Assembly: GCA_021323265.1 (NCBI GenBank)
Contig: JAJTCO010000035.1
Span: forward strand, 1 to 55,103
Direction: 5' to 3'
DNA length: 55,103 bases
From: Pseudoduganella sp.
Lineage (GTDB): Bacteria > Pseudomonadota > Gammaproteobacteria > Burkholderiales > Burkholderiaceae_D
This document shows positions 27,070-34,407 of the stretch, piece by piece. Position 1 is the first letter of the stretch. The number at the start of each line of letters is the position of its first letter. The notes beneath the pieces were generated by a model. That model made no database searches and was not told the DNA's origin. It was given only the letters and a program-made list of their open reading frames with translations. The translations under genes were made by a program, and so were the position numbers.

Positions 27070-27980
27070 GCACCTGGCTGCGCCACCACTTCTTTGCCCT
27101 GGGCGCCGCGCTGGGGCACGTCCGCCGCGCCCCCGGTTCCTTCCTGTTCAACATCCTGGTGGTGGCCATTGCCCTGGCCCTGCCCTTCATGGGCGTGACC
27201 CTGCTCGACAACGTGCGCCCCATGTCGGAGCAGATGGCCGTCGAGCCCGAGCTGAGCGTGTTCATGCAGGCCGACACGCCGCGCGAGGCGGCGGCCGGCC
27301 TGGCGGCGCACCTGCGCGCCATCGCGCCGCAGGCGAAGATCGTCTTCGTGCCGCGCGAAAAGGCGCTGGAACAGCTGCATGCCAAAAGCGGCCTGTCCGA
27401 CGTGCTGGCCACGCTGGGCGAGAATCCCCTGCCCGACAGCTATGTCATCAAGCTGCAAGCCTTCCAGGATGCCGCCGCCGGCACGCAGATCGACACCATC
27501 GCCGAGCAGATGCGTGCCCTGCCCGGCGTCGACACGGTGCAAGTGGACTCGGCCTGGGTCAAGCGCCTGGCCGCCCTGCTCGGCGTTCTGCGCCTGGCCC
27601 TCCTGCTGCTGGCCGCCACCCTGGGCGCCGTGGTGGTGGCCGTCGTGTTTAACACCATCCGCCTGCAGGTGCTGACCCAGCGCGAAGAAATCCTCGTGTC
27701 CAAGCTGATCGGCGCGACCGACAGTTTCATTCACCGCCCCTTCTATTACACGGGCGCCCTGCTCGGCCTGTGCGCTGGCGGTGTCGCCCTCGGGGGCGTC
27801 GCCCTGGCCCTGGAGCCGCTCAACCGTGCCATTGCCGAGTTCGCCAGGCTGTACGCCTCCGAATTCCAGCTGGCGCCGCTCGACCCCTTGGGCACGGCTG
27901 GCCTGCTGGCCCTGTCCGCCAGTCTTGGCCTGGCCGGCGCCCTGCTTTCCGTCCAGCGCCACCTGGCCCGCCTCACCTAA
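27066..27980 (+). CDS. ftsX: Cell division protein FtsX
   Basis: A 304-residue inner-membrane protein with four membrane helices. The first is at about residues 20-42 (FLFNILVVAIALALPFMGV), then a periplasmic loop domain (about 45-170) and three C-terminal helices. It forms the transmembrane partner of FtsE. Overlap with ftsE and the permease-like segment NTIRLQVLTQREEILVSKLI support the call. Confidence 0.95.
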   Translation: MSTWLRHHFFALGAALGHVRRAPGSFLFNILVVAIALALPFMGVTLLDNVRPMSEQMAVEPELSVFMQADTPREAAAGLAAHLRAIAPQAKIVFVPREKALEQLHAKSGLSDVLATLGENPLPDSYVIKLQAFQDAAAGTQIDTIAEQMRALPGVDTVQVDSAWVKRLAALLGVLRLALLLLAATLGAVVVAVVFNTIRLQVLTQREEILVSKLIGATDSFIHRPFYYTGALLGLCAGGVALGGVALALEPLNRAIAEFARLYASEFQLAPLDPLGTAGLLALSASLGLAGALLSVQRHLARLT

Positions 27981-28101
27981 GATTCGTGTGTGCCCGCACG
28001 GAGCCGGCGGCGCCTGCCACCTATCCTGGCTTTGATCTGGCGCAAAAAAGGATGGTTTTTCCGATAGCACTTTGGCTATCCACGCCATAAAATTCCAGTC
28101 A

Positions 28102-28128
28102 TTGGCACTCTCAAAGGGAGAGTGCTAA
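28102..28128 (+). promoter_or_regulatory. CIRCE element (HrcA operator) upstream of rpoH
   Basis: TTGGCACTC-N9-GAGTGCTAA differs by one base from the CIRCE consensus TTAGCACTC-N9-GAGTGCTAA. It lies 101 bp before the rpoH ATG, just downstream of a possible -10 TAAAAT (28088-28093). HrcA bound here would repress rpoH at normal temperature. Confidence 0.88.
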
Positions 28129-28229
28129 TATATGTTGAGCGAAGCATGATAGAGGTTAAGAATCATTTAAGTTCTGTCGTGCATGCTGGTAACTCTGGAA
28201 AGCATTCCCTTCACGCGAGGATAGATACG

Positions 28230-29120
28230 ATGACCGCAACGAACGCACTGGTACCTGCAGGCAGCAACGCGCTGACCCTTGGCTTCAGCGGAAGCCTGGG
28301 TAACCTGGACGCTTATATTTCGGCTGTCAACCGCCTGCCCATGCTGACCCACGAGGAAGAAGTCGCGCTGGGCAACCGCCTGAAGGAAAAGAACGACCTG
28401 AAGGCGGCGGAAAAGCTGGTGACCTCCCACCTGCGCCTGGTGGTGTCGATCGCGCGCGGCTACCTCGGCTATGGCCTGCCGCACGGTGACCTGATCCAGG
28501 AAGGCAACATCGGCCTGATGAAGGCGGTCAAGCGCTTCGACCCGGACCAGGGCGTGCGCCTGGTGTCCTATGCGATGCACTGGATCAAGGCGGAGATCCA
28601 TGAGTACATCCTGAAGAACTGGCGCCTGGTCAAGGTGGCCACCACCAAGGCCCAGCGCAAACTGTTCTTCAACCTGCGCAGCCACAAGCAGGGCCTGGAT
28701 GCCATGTCGCCGGCCCAGATCGACGAGTTGGCCAGGACGCTGGACGTGAAGCGCGAAGAAGTGATCGAGATGGAAACGCGCCTGAGCGGGCGCGACATCG
28801 CCCTGGAAGCCCCTTCCGATGACGAGGACGACAAGTTTTCGCCCATCGCCTACCTGTCCTCCGACAATATGGAGCCGACCAAGGTGCTGGAAGCGGAACA
28901 GGTGGTGCGCCTGCAGTCCGAAGGCCTGGAGACGGCCCTGTCCAAGCTGGACGCCCGTTCGCGCCGCATCGTGGAGGCGCGCTGGCTGGCCAATGACGAC
29001 GGCTCCGGCGCGACCTTGCACGCGCTGGCGGCGGAATTCGGCGTGTCGGCCGAACGCATCCGCCAGATCGAAGCGGCTGCGCTGAAGAAGATGAAGGGGG
29101 CGCTGGCCGCATATATGTAA
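28230..29120 (+). CDS. rpoH: RNA polymerase sigma-32 factor RpoH
   Basis: A 296-residue heat-shock sigma factor. Region 2 includes DLIQEGNIGLMKAVKRFDP. The sigma-32-specific RpoH box QRKLFFNLR is at residues 132-140, which separates it from RpoD and RpoS. Region 4 ends with FGVSAERIRQIEAAALKKMK. The ATG at 28230 has AGGA about 10 bases upstream and gives the usual N-terminus. A CIRCE site upstream and a strong terminator downstream make it a single-gene unit. Confidence 0.96.
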   Translation: MTATNALVPAGSNALTLGFSGSLGNLDAYISAVNRLPMLTHEEEVALGNRLKEKNDLKAAEKLVTSHLRLVVSIARGYLGYGLPHGDLIQEGNIGLMKAVKRFDPDQGVRLVSYAMHWIKAEIHEYILKNWRLVKVATTKAQRKLFFNLRSHKQGLDAMSPAQIDELARTLDVKREEVIEMETRLSGRDIALEAPSDDEDDKFSPIAYLSSDNMEPTKVLEAEQVVRLQSEGLETALSKLDARSRRIVEARWLANDDGSGATLHALAAEFGVSAERIRQIEAAALKKMKGALAAYM

Positions 29121-29140
29121 CGCGCGCCGGCTCCACCGCA

Positions 29141-29174
29141 AGCACAGTTCCCAGAAGGAACTGTGCTTTTTTTT
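29141..29174 (+). terminator. Rho-independent terminator of rpoH
   Basis: A perfect 10-bp stem GCACAGTTCC / GGAACTGTGC with a 5-base loop, followed by a run of T (29167-29174), 20 bp after the rpoH stop. Confidence 0.95.
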
Positions 29175-29195
29175 CATCAAAACATGTTCTATTAA

Positions 29196-29212
29196 TGTCG
29201 GGAATTTTTACA
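29196..29212 (+). promoter_or_regulatory. Conserved 17-bp motif, copy 1 (possible enhancer site)
   Basis: TGTCGGGAATTTTTACA; 16 of 17 bases identical to a second copy at 29937-29953 in the same orientation. It lies about 55 bp upstream of a sigma-54 promoter, a usual place for an activator site. PrsR-type activators are known regulators of PEP-CTERM genes, so a PrsR site is a reasonable guess. Confidence 0.55.
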
Positions 29213-29264
29213 TTCCATAATGCAACACTCGCTAAGTGCTTGATATGGATGAGTTCTAGGTGAT

Positions 29265-29280
29265 GGGCACGAGGCTTGCT
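29265..29280 (+). promoter_or_regulatory. Sigma-54 promoter of the PEP-CTERM gene
   Basis: GGGCACGAGGCTTGCT matches the -24/-12 consensus TGGCACGNNNNTTGCW except at the first base, with GG and GC separated by exactly 10 bp. The predicted transcription start is near 29291, 25 bases before the ATG. Confidence 0.8.
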
Positions 29281-29315
29281 TTATAACTGCTGAGCCAATC
29301 ACTGAGGAGTTACCC

Positions 29316-29885
29316 ATGTTCAAGAAACTTGCGATGGCCGCAATCTGCGCCCTGGCCGTTGGTTCGGCCGCAGCCGGCCCCACCAAACCCGGCGAAACGT
29401 TCGCCAACCCGCTGATTCTGAGCACTGGCACGACCCTCTCGGCAGACTGGAACCCGAATGGCCCGGCTGTGTGGACCTTCGCCGAGTGGATCCACATCAA
29501 CGACCTGACCAAGCTCTACGTCAAAGTCCTGTCCACCACGACGTTCGACTTCGGCATCACGCCACCCAACAATGGCAACGTGCAGAACTTCGGCTTCGAC
29601 CTGCTCATCGATGGCAACTCGGCCAGCAAAACCACTCCCAGCGGTTTCGTCGCCTATTGGGACGACGTGACCCTGATCGGCGGCCAGGTCTATGACTTCC
29701 AGCTGAACTCGCTGAACGTCCATGACAACAATACGGTGATCGATTTCAAGCTGCTGGCCGGCAACGCCAATGTGCCGACCGGTCCCGGCACCACTCCGGC
29801 GCAGGACGTGCCGGAACCGGGTTCGCTCGCCATGCTGGGCCTCGGTCTGCTGGGCCTGGGGATGGCGCGCCGCCGCAAAGAATAA
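29316..29885 (+). CDS. PEP-CTERM sorting domain-containing protein
   Basis: A 189-residue exported protein. A signal peptide (MFKKLAMAAICALAVGSAAA) is followed by a beta-rich domain without recognised family. The C-terminal sorting signal has VPEP at residues 165-168, a hydrophobic helix (about 170-183) and an Arg-rich tail ARRRKE. PEP-CTERM proteins are cleaved and sorted by exosortase and are tied to exopolysaccharide and floc or biofilm formation. A GAGGAG ribosome site, sigma-54 promoter and own terminator make it a single-gene unit. Exosortase and prsK/prsR genes are not in the window. Confidence 0.93.
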   Translation: MFKKLAMAAICALAVGSAAAGPTKPGETFANPLILSTGTTLSADWNPNGPAVWTFAEWIHINDLTKLYVKVLSTTTFDFGITPPNNGNVQNFGFDLLIDGNSASKTTPSGFVAYWDDVTLIGGQVYDFQLNSLNVHDNNTVIDFKLLAGNANVPTGPGTTPAQDVPEPGSLAMLGLGLLGLGMARRRKE

Positions 29886-29906
29886 GTCGTTAACTCCAAC
29901 AATAAA

Positions 29907-29936
29907 AGCTGGCGCCCTGCGGGGCGCCTTTTTTAT
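29907..29936 (+). terminator. Rho-independent terminator of the PEP-CTERM gene
   Basis: Stem GGCGCCC / GGGCGCC (29911-29917 and 29922-29928) with loop TGCG, followed by TTTTTT, 22 bp after the stop codon. Confidence 0.93.
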
Positions 29937-29953
29937 TGTCGGAAATTTTTACA
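29937..29953 (+). promoter_or_regulatory. Conserved 17-bp motif, copy 2
   Basis: TGTCGGAAATTTTTACA, the second copy of the motif at 29196-29212. It starts right after the PEP-CTERM terminator and 89 bp before the lipoprotein gene. No good -24/-12 promoter follows it; TTGCT at 30008-30012 lacks a matching -24 element. Confidence 0.5.
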
Positions 29954-29965
29954 GCTGAGTTACGT

Positions 29966-29987
29966 ACTGTTGAGTGGACTCAACAGT
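29966..29987. promoter_or_regulatory. Perfect inverted repeat upstream of the lipoprotein gene
   Basis: Arms ACTGTTGAGT and ACTCAACAGT, 10 bp each, separated by GG. No T-run follows on the plus strand, so it is more likely a protein-binding operator than a terminator. It lies 54 bp before the ATG at 30042. Confidence 0.5.
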
Positions 29988-30041
29988 GCAACGCGGCCCG
30001 TGCCCATTTGCTAAGCTGTTCTCAGGCCAGAGGAGAACATC

Positions 30042-30500
30042 ATGCATCCTAGACTGATCTGCCTGAGCATGGCGGGCCTGGTCCTCGCCATTGCCGCAGC
30101 CTGCGGCTCCAACCGCAGCGCCGCCGGCGACGCAGCGCGACGCAGCGTCGACCGAGCCCCCCCGCGCACCAGCGCCAGCTACGTCCTGGCGCCCGGCGAA
30201 AGCGTCCAGCTGGCGCCCGCCATCACGCTCCGGCTGGCGCGCGTCAACGACAGCCGTTGCAAAAAAGGCACAGTGTGCGTGTGGGCCGGCTATATCAGCT
30301 ACAACTTCGTCCTGACCGACCGCCAGGGCCAGACCAGCTTCCTGCTGGCCGAGGACATGCCCGGCGCCAGCAAGACGGTCACGCGCAACGGGCTGACGTT
30401 TACCCTGCAGGGGCTGGAACCGGCGGAACCGCCCGCACTGAAGGCGGCGCCCCCCGATTATCGGGTAAGCTTGCGGGTAAATATTTCCCAGCCAACATAA
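30042..30500 (+). CDS. Putative lipoprotein with SRC-x5-CVWAG motif
   Basis: A 152-residue protein with a lipoprotein signal; the lipobox ends at Cys21 (LAIAAAC). The mature domain is beta-rich and carries SRCKKGTVCVWAG at residues 72-84, resembling the SRCP-x-CIWAG motif seen in many uncharacterised bacterial lipoproteins. The two Cys may form a disulfide. It ends 6 bp before the gamma-glutamyltransferase gene, so the two are probably co-transcribed. Function is unknown. Confidence 0.78.
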   Translation: MHPRLICLSMAGLVLAIAAACGSNRSAAGDAARRSVDRAPPRTSASYVLAPGESVQLAPAITLRLARVNDSRCKKGTVCVWAGYISYNFVLTDRQGQTSFLLAEDMPGASKTVTRNGLTFTLQGLEPAEPPALKAAPPDYRVSLRVNISQPT

Positions 30501-30506
30501 TTGCCC

Positions 30507-32273
30507 ATGACGCCCACCGCCCTGCCACGCCGCCTGACTTCCACCATCTTCCTTGCGCTGGCAGTCGGCGCCCCGGCCTGGGCCAAGACGCCGGTCGCCA
30601 CCGGCACCGGCGGCGCCGTGGCCACCATCAGCGAACCGGCCTCGCAGGCGGCGCTGGCGATCCTGAACAAGGGCGGCAACGCGGTCGACGCCGCCGTGGC
30701 GGCCGCCGCCGCGCTTGGCGTGACGGATCCGTTCAGTTGCGGCATTGGCGGCGGCGGCTTCATGGTGATCTATCTGGCCAAGGAAAACCGCGTCATCACG
30801 CTCGATCACCGCGAAGTGGCGCCAGCCGCCTTCCAGCCAAGCGCCTTCGCCCCCGAGGGCAAGGCACTCGATTACGACAGCGCCATTGCCAGCGGCATGG
30901 CCGTCGGCGTGCCGGGCACGGTGCGCGGCTGGCACGATGCGCTCGATCGTTACGGCACCATGTCGTTCCGGCAGGTGCTGGCGCCCGCCATCCGCGTGGC
31001 GCAGGACGGCTTCCGCATCAACGACAACTTCGTCAAGCTGGTGAAGGAGAACGAGAAAAAGTTCGCGCTCTTCCCGGCCACCGCGGCCCACTACATGAGA
31101 AATGGCCAGCCGCTGCCGGCCGGCACGCTGCTGCGCAACCCGGACCTGGCGCGAACCTACCGCCTGCTGTCGACCGGCGGCGTGAAGGCGTTCTATTCGG
31201 GCAAGCTGGCGCAGGCGATCGTCACGGCCGTCAACCGGCCGCCGGCCGCGGCCGGGGTGGCGGTGCGCGCCGGGGCCATGTCCCTGGCCGACCTGGCCAA
31301 CTACGAAGCGCGCTGGCGCCAGCCGGTGCGCAGCAGCTACCGCGGCTATGAGCTGGTCGGCATGCCCCTGCCCAGCAGCGGCGGCGTGGCCATCGCACAG
31401 GCGCTCAACATCCTGGAAGGCTTCGACCTGAAATCCATGCCGCGCGAGAAGGCGGAGCACCTGTACCTGGAAGCGTCGCGCCTGGCCTTTGCCGACCGCA
31501 ACGCCTACCTGGCCGACCCGGAATACGTCGACGCGCCGCTGGCCGGCCTGCTGAGCAAGGACTATGCGGCGCGCCGGCGCGAACTGATCGACCCGACGCA
31601 GGCACGCCCGCACGCCCAGGCGGGCGACCCGTATCCTTACCAGCAGGACCCGAGCGTGCCGCTGCGCCCGGCCAGCAGCGCCAAGAGCAAACTCCTGTCG
31701 GAGAGCGCGCACACCACCCACCTGGCGGTGTCGGACAAGGACGGCAATATCGTGGCCTATACCTTCACCATCGAATCGTGGGGCGGCAGCGGCATCACGG
31801 TGCCGGGCTATGGCTTCATCCTGAACAACGAGATGACGGACTTCGATTTCACCGGCCCCCATCCCAACGTGCCGGAAGCGGGCAAGCGCCCGCGCAGCAG
31901 CATGTCGCCCACCATCGCCTTCCGCAACGGCAAGCCGGCCTTCACCATCGGCAGCCCGGGCGGCAGCACCATCATCACCACCGTGCTGCAAACCATCTTC
32001 AACCACGTGGACCTGGGCATGCCGATGCCCGATGCCATCAACGCGCCGCGCATCTCGCAGCGCAACGGCATGGCAACGTCCATCGAGCCCGGCTTTGCCG
32101 GCAGCGCGCAGGCCACGGCGCTGGAGCGTTTCGGCCAGCGCTGGGACGCCGCAGTCGAGGAAATCGGCGCCGCCAACGCCATCGTGTTCAATCCCGACGG
32201 TACCGTCACCGCCGTCAGCGAAGGCAAGCGCCACGGCGTGGGCAGCGCGCTGGTACAACAGCGCGCGCACTAG
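30507..32273 (+). CDS. ggt: Gamma-glutamyltransferase
   Basis: A 588-residue periplasmic Ntn-hydrolase that cleaves gamma-glutamyl bonds of glutathione. A signal peptide (ends APAWA, about residue 25) is followed by the large subunit with GGNAVDAAVAAAAALGV, the GIGGGGFMV loop and DHREVAP. Autocleavage would occur before Thr403 in SAHTTHLAV, exposing the catalytic Thr of the small subunit. The oxyanion glycine pair PGGST follows in the small subunit. Length fits the family. The ATG at 30507 has a poor ribosome site, suggesting coupling to the lipoprotein gene 6 bp upstream. Confidence 0.94.
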   Translation: MTPTALPRRLTSTIFLALAVGAPAWAKTPVATGTGGAVATISEPASQAALAILNKGGNAVDAAVAAAAALGVTDPFSCGIGGGGFMVIYLAKENRVITLDHREVAPAAFQPSAFAPEGKALDYDSAIASGMAVGVPGTVRGWHDALDRYGTMSFRQVLAPAIRVAQDGFRINDNFVKLVKENEKKFALFPATAAHYMRNGQPLPAGTLLRNPDLARTYRLLSTGGVKAFYSGKLAQAIVTAVNRPPAAAGVAVRAGAMSLADLANYEARWRQPVRSSYRGYELVGMPLPSSGGVAIAQALNILEGFDLKSMPREKAEHLYLEASRLAFADRNAYLADPEYVDAPLAGLLSKDYAARRRELIDPTQARPHAQAGDPYPYQQDPSVPLRPASSAKSKLLSESAHTTHLAVSDKDGNIVAYTFTIESWGGSGITVPGYGFILNNEMTDFDFTGPHPNVPEAGKRPRSSMSPTIAFRNGKPAFTIGSPGGSTIITTVLQTIFNHVDLGMPMPDAINAPRISQRNGMATSIEPGFAGSAQATALERFGQRWDAAVEEIGAANAIVFNPDGTVTAVSEGKRHGVGSALVQQRAH

Positions 32274-32285
32274 GACCGCGCTGCG

Positions 32286-32630
32286 TCAGCCGTGGCGCGC
32301 GCGGCTGTCGGCCGGGGCCTGCTCGCGCTCGTGCAGGCCGTAGTCGCGCACCACGCTGGCAATGCGCAGGCGGTAAGCGGCAAACAAGCCTTCGCGCCCG
32401 GCGTGCTGGGCGGCGCGGTGCGCCTCCAGCTGGCGCCATTGCAGCACCGCCGCCTCGTCGCGGAAGAAGGACAGCGAGAGCATCTTGCCCGGGTTGCTCA
32501 GGCTTTGGAAGCGTTCGACGCTGATGAAGCCGTCGACCTGCTCCAGTGTGGGCCGCAGCCGGGCGGCAATCTCCAGGTAGGCGTCCTGGCAGCCCGCGGC
32601 GGGCGTCACTTCGAATATCACGGCAATCAT
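32286..32630 (-). CDS. Antibiotic biosynthesis monooxygenase (ABM) domain protein
   Basis: A 114-residue single-domain protein of the ABM dimeric alpha-beta barrel superfamily (MIAVIFEVTPAAGCQDAYLE; FQSLSNPGKMLSLSFFRDE). Members are cofactor-free monooxygenases or heme-degrading or quinone-related proteins. The start overlaps the stop of the P450 gene by 4 bp, so the two are translationally coupled and may act on the same substrate. It is convergent with ggt, 12 bp away. Confidence 0.85.
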   Translation of the reverse strand: MIAVIFEVTPAAGCQDAYLEIAARLRPTLEQVDGFISVERFQSLSNPGKMLSLSFFRDEAAVLQWRQLEAHRAAQHAGREGLFAAYRLRIASVVRDYGLHEREQAPADSRARHG

Positions 32631-33601
32631 TGTTGGAACTCCGGAATGCGCGCATTGTGCGAGGCGCGGTAAGTCCATGTCAGCTGCGGCAGCGCTGCGC
32701 TGCTCAGCGCTTCGATGCAGCCGGCGGCAACCTGCTGCGCCAGTTGCTGTCCGGGGCAGGCGTGGCGCCCGTGGCCAAAGCCGCGCTGCGCGGCGCCCAG
32801 CATGACCAGTATCGCCTGCCCTGCCTCCACCGTCACCCCGCCCACCGTACAGCGTTCGGCGGCGAAGCGGCGCGTGTTCAGGATGGGCGGATCGGTTTCC
32901 ATCACGCGCGCCACCAGCTGCGCCGCGTTGGCGCACCCGGTCCCCTGTTGCAGCGCCACCAGGCAGTTGCCCAGCAGGCCGGCCGTGGCTTCGTAAGTCT
33001 GCGACAGGAGGCCGACCAGGTTGGCCAGGATGGCGTGGTCGTCGCGCCAGCCGGCGTGCGCGGCCTCCCGCGCCACGGCGGCCGCCAGCGTGCCGGCCGG
33101 CGCCGCCTGCAGCAGTTCGCGCATGGCGCCCAGCAGGCGCAGGCTGGCGGCATGGGCCTGTGCAATCTGCGCCGCGTCGCTCAGGGGAGACAGGCAGGCG
33201 ACGAAATCGCCCATCCAGCGCGCGACGGCCGGCAACTGCGTATCGGCGAAGCCGAGCAGGCTGGCCACCGTGCTGACGGGCGCTTCGAAGGTCCAGGCGC
33301 CGATGGCGCGGCCATCGGCCAGCAGCTGCGCCGCGATGCAGCGCGCGCGCTCCTGCCCCGCCGTGGCACTGGCGGCCAGCGCGCGCTGCAGGGCCAGCTT
33401 GGGCGCGGCGTGGCGCGCGCCGTCGTTCATGCGCACCAGCGCGCCGAACACCTCGCCCGCGCTGCCGCCGGCCAGCGCCAGCGGCACCGCTTCGTCCAGC
33501 GGGCGCACGCGCAAGGCAGGATGGCCGAGCACCTGCTCCACCAGCGCCTGGCCTTCGGCGCGCCAGCAGGCGCGCCCCGCATCCCATTGCATTGCTTGCA
33601 T
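32627..33601 (-). CDS. Cytochrome P450-like protein, short and atypical
   Basis: A 324-residue protein with the heme-binding signature FGHGRHACPGQQLA (proximal Cys282), the upstream strand METDPPILNTRRFA and the beta segment CTVGGVTVEAGQAILVMLGAA. The ATG at 33601 has GGAGG 6 bases upstream. Two oddities: it is about 80 residues shorter than typical P450s, and the meander (usually NRDP...F-DP-F) between AILVMLGAA and the heme loop is missing. The helix-K ExxR motif also reads RVME (Arg232, Glu235), a charge swap. Either this is a divergent P450 or an in-frame piece has been lost. It is divergent from an ArsR-type regulator. Confidence 0.8.
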   Translation of the reverse strand: MQAMQWDAGRACWRAEGQALVEQVLGHPALRVRPLDEAVPLALAGGSAGEVFGALVRMNDGARHAAPKLALQRALAASATAGQERARCIAAQLLADGRAIGAWTFEAPVSTVASLLGFADTQLPAVARWMGDFVACLSPLSDAAQIAQAHAASLRLLGAMRELLQAAPAGTLAAAVAREAAHAGWRDDHAILANLVGLLSQTYEATAGLLGNCLVALQQGTGCANAAQLVARVMETDPPILNTRRFAAERCTVGGVTVEAGQAILVMLGAAQRGFGHGRHACPGQQLAQQVAAGCIEALSSAALPQLTWTYRASHNARIPEFQQ

Positions 33602-33677
33602 GTCATTCCTCCAGCATCGTTTTGGAAACTGCAGTATGCTGAAAAGAGCACAACGACAATTCGCCCGAGAACGAACC

Positions 33678-34358
33678 ATGGATTCCAAGCTGTCCACCAT
33701 TGCCGGCGCCATCGCCGAGCCGGCGCGCGCACGCATGCTGTGTTGCCTGCTTGACGGCCACGCCCGCACCGCCACCGAATTGTCGGTGGTGGCCGAAGTG
33801 AGCCCCTCCACCGCCAGCGCCCACCTGGCGCGCCTGAAGGAGGAGCAGCTGCTGGTGCAGCTGGCGCAGGGCAAGCACCGCTACTACCGGCTGGCCAGCG
33901 CGGAAGTGGCGGCCGCACTGGAAGCCTTGCTGGTCGTGGCCGGCACGCCGCGCGGCGCGTTCCAGCCCAGCACGCCCGACCGCCTGCGCCATGCGCGCAC
34001 CTGCTACGATCACATGGCGGGCACGCTGGCCGTGCGCCTGCACGACCATTTCGCTGCCCAGGGCTGGTTGGCCGAGACGGACGGCGGCAACTATGACCTG
34101 AGCGCGCAGGGCGCGCAGCAGTTCGCGCAGCTGGGCCTGGACCTGGCGGCCCTGCGCAAGCTGCGGCGGCGCTTCGCCTGTCCCTGCCTGGACTGGAGCG
34201 AACGCACGCCGCACCTGGGCGGCGCGCTGGGCGCGGCGCTGCTGCAACTGGCGCTACAGCGCGGCTGGGTGGAGCAGGACCTGGACAGCCGCGCGCTGCA
34301 GGTACCGCCCACGGGGCAGCGCCAGATGCTGGCCGCCTTCGGGCTAAGCAGTGCTTAA
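33678..34358 (+). CDS. ArsR family transcriptional regulator
   Basis: A 226-residue regulator with an N-terminal winged helix (residues about 5-80; ATELSVVAEVSPSTASAHLA) and a C-terminal domain containing FACPCLDWSER, a motif seen in a subgroup of long ArsR proteins. Cys residues occur in MLCCLLDG, RTCYDHMAG and CPCLDW, but the classical ELCVCDL metal site is absent, so an organic ligand or redox signal is possible. It is divergent from the P450-ABM pair across 76 bp and is their likely regulator. lepB starts 49 bp downstream. Confidence 0.88.
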   Translation: MDSKLSTIAGAIAEPARARMLCCLLDGHARTATELSVVAEVSPSTASAHLARLKEEQLLVQLAQGKHRYYRLASAEVAAALEALLVVAGTPRGAFQPSTPDRLRHARTCYDHMAGTLAVRLHDHFAAQGWLAETDGGNYDLSAQGAQQFAQLGLDLAALRKLRRRFACPCLDWSERTPHLGGALGAALLQLALQRGWVEQDLDSRALQVPPTGQRQMLAAFGLSSA

Positions 34359-34407
34359 GATTTTGCTAAGATGATGTGGTTTCCTGAACCTATCGGAGAC
34401 TCCGGTC

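Noticed and set aside
25284..28088. A 934-codon minus-strand frame opposite ftsY-ftsE-ftsX
   Set aside because: Antisense shadow of three conserved genes; Gln/Gly/Ala-rich without domains.
29998..30012. Possible sigma-54 promoter before the lipoprotein gene
   Set aside because: TTGCT is present but the -24 element (expected GGCACG) reads CCGTGC, so the match fails.
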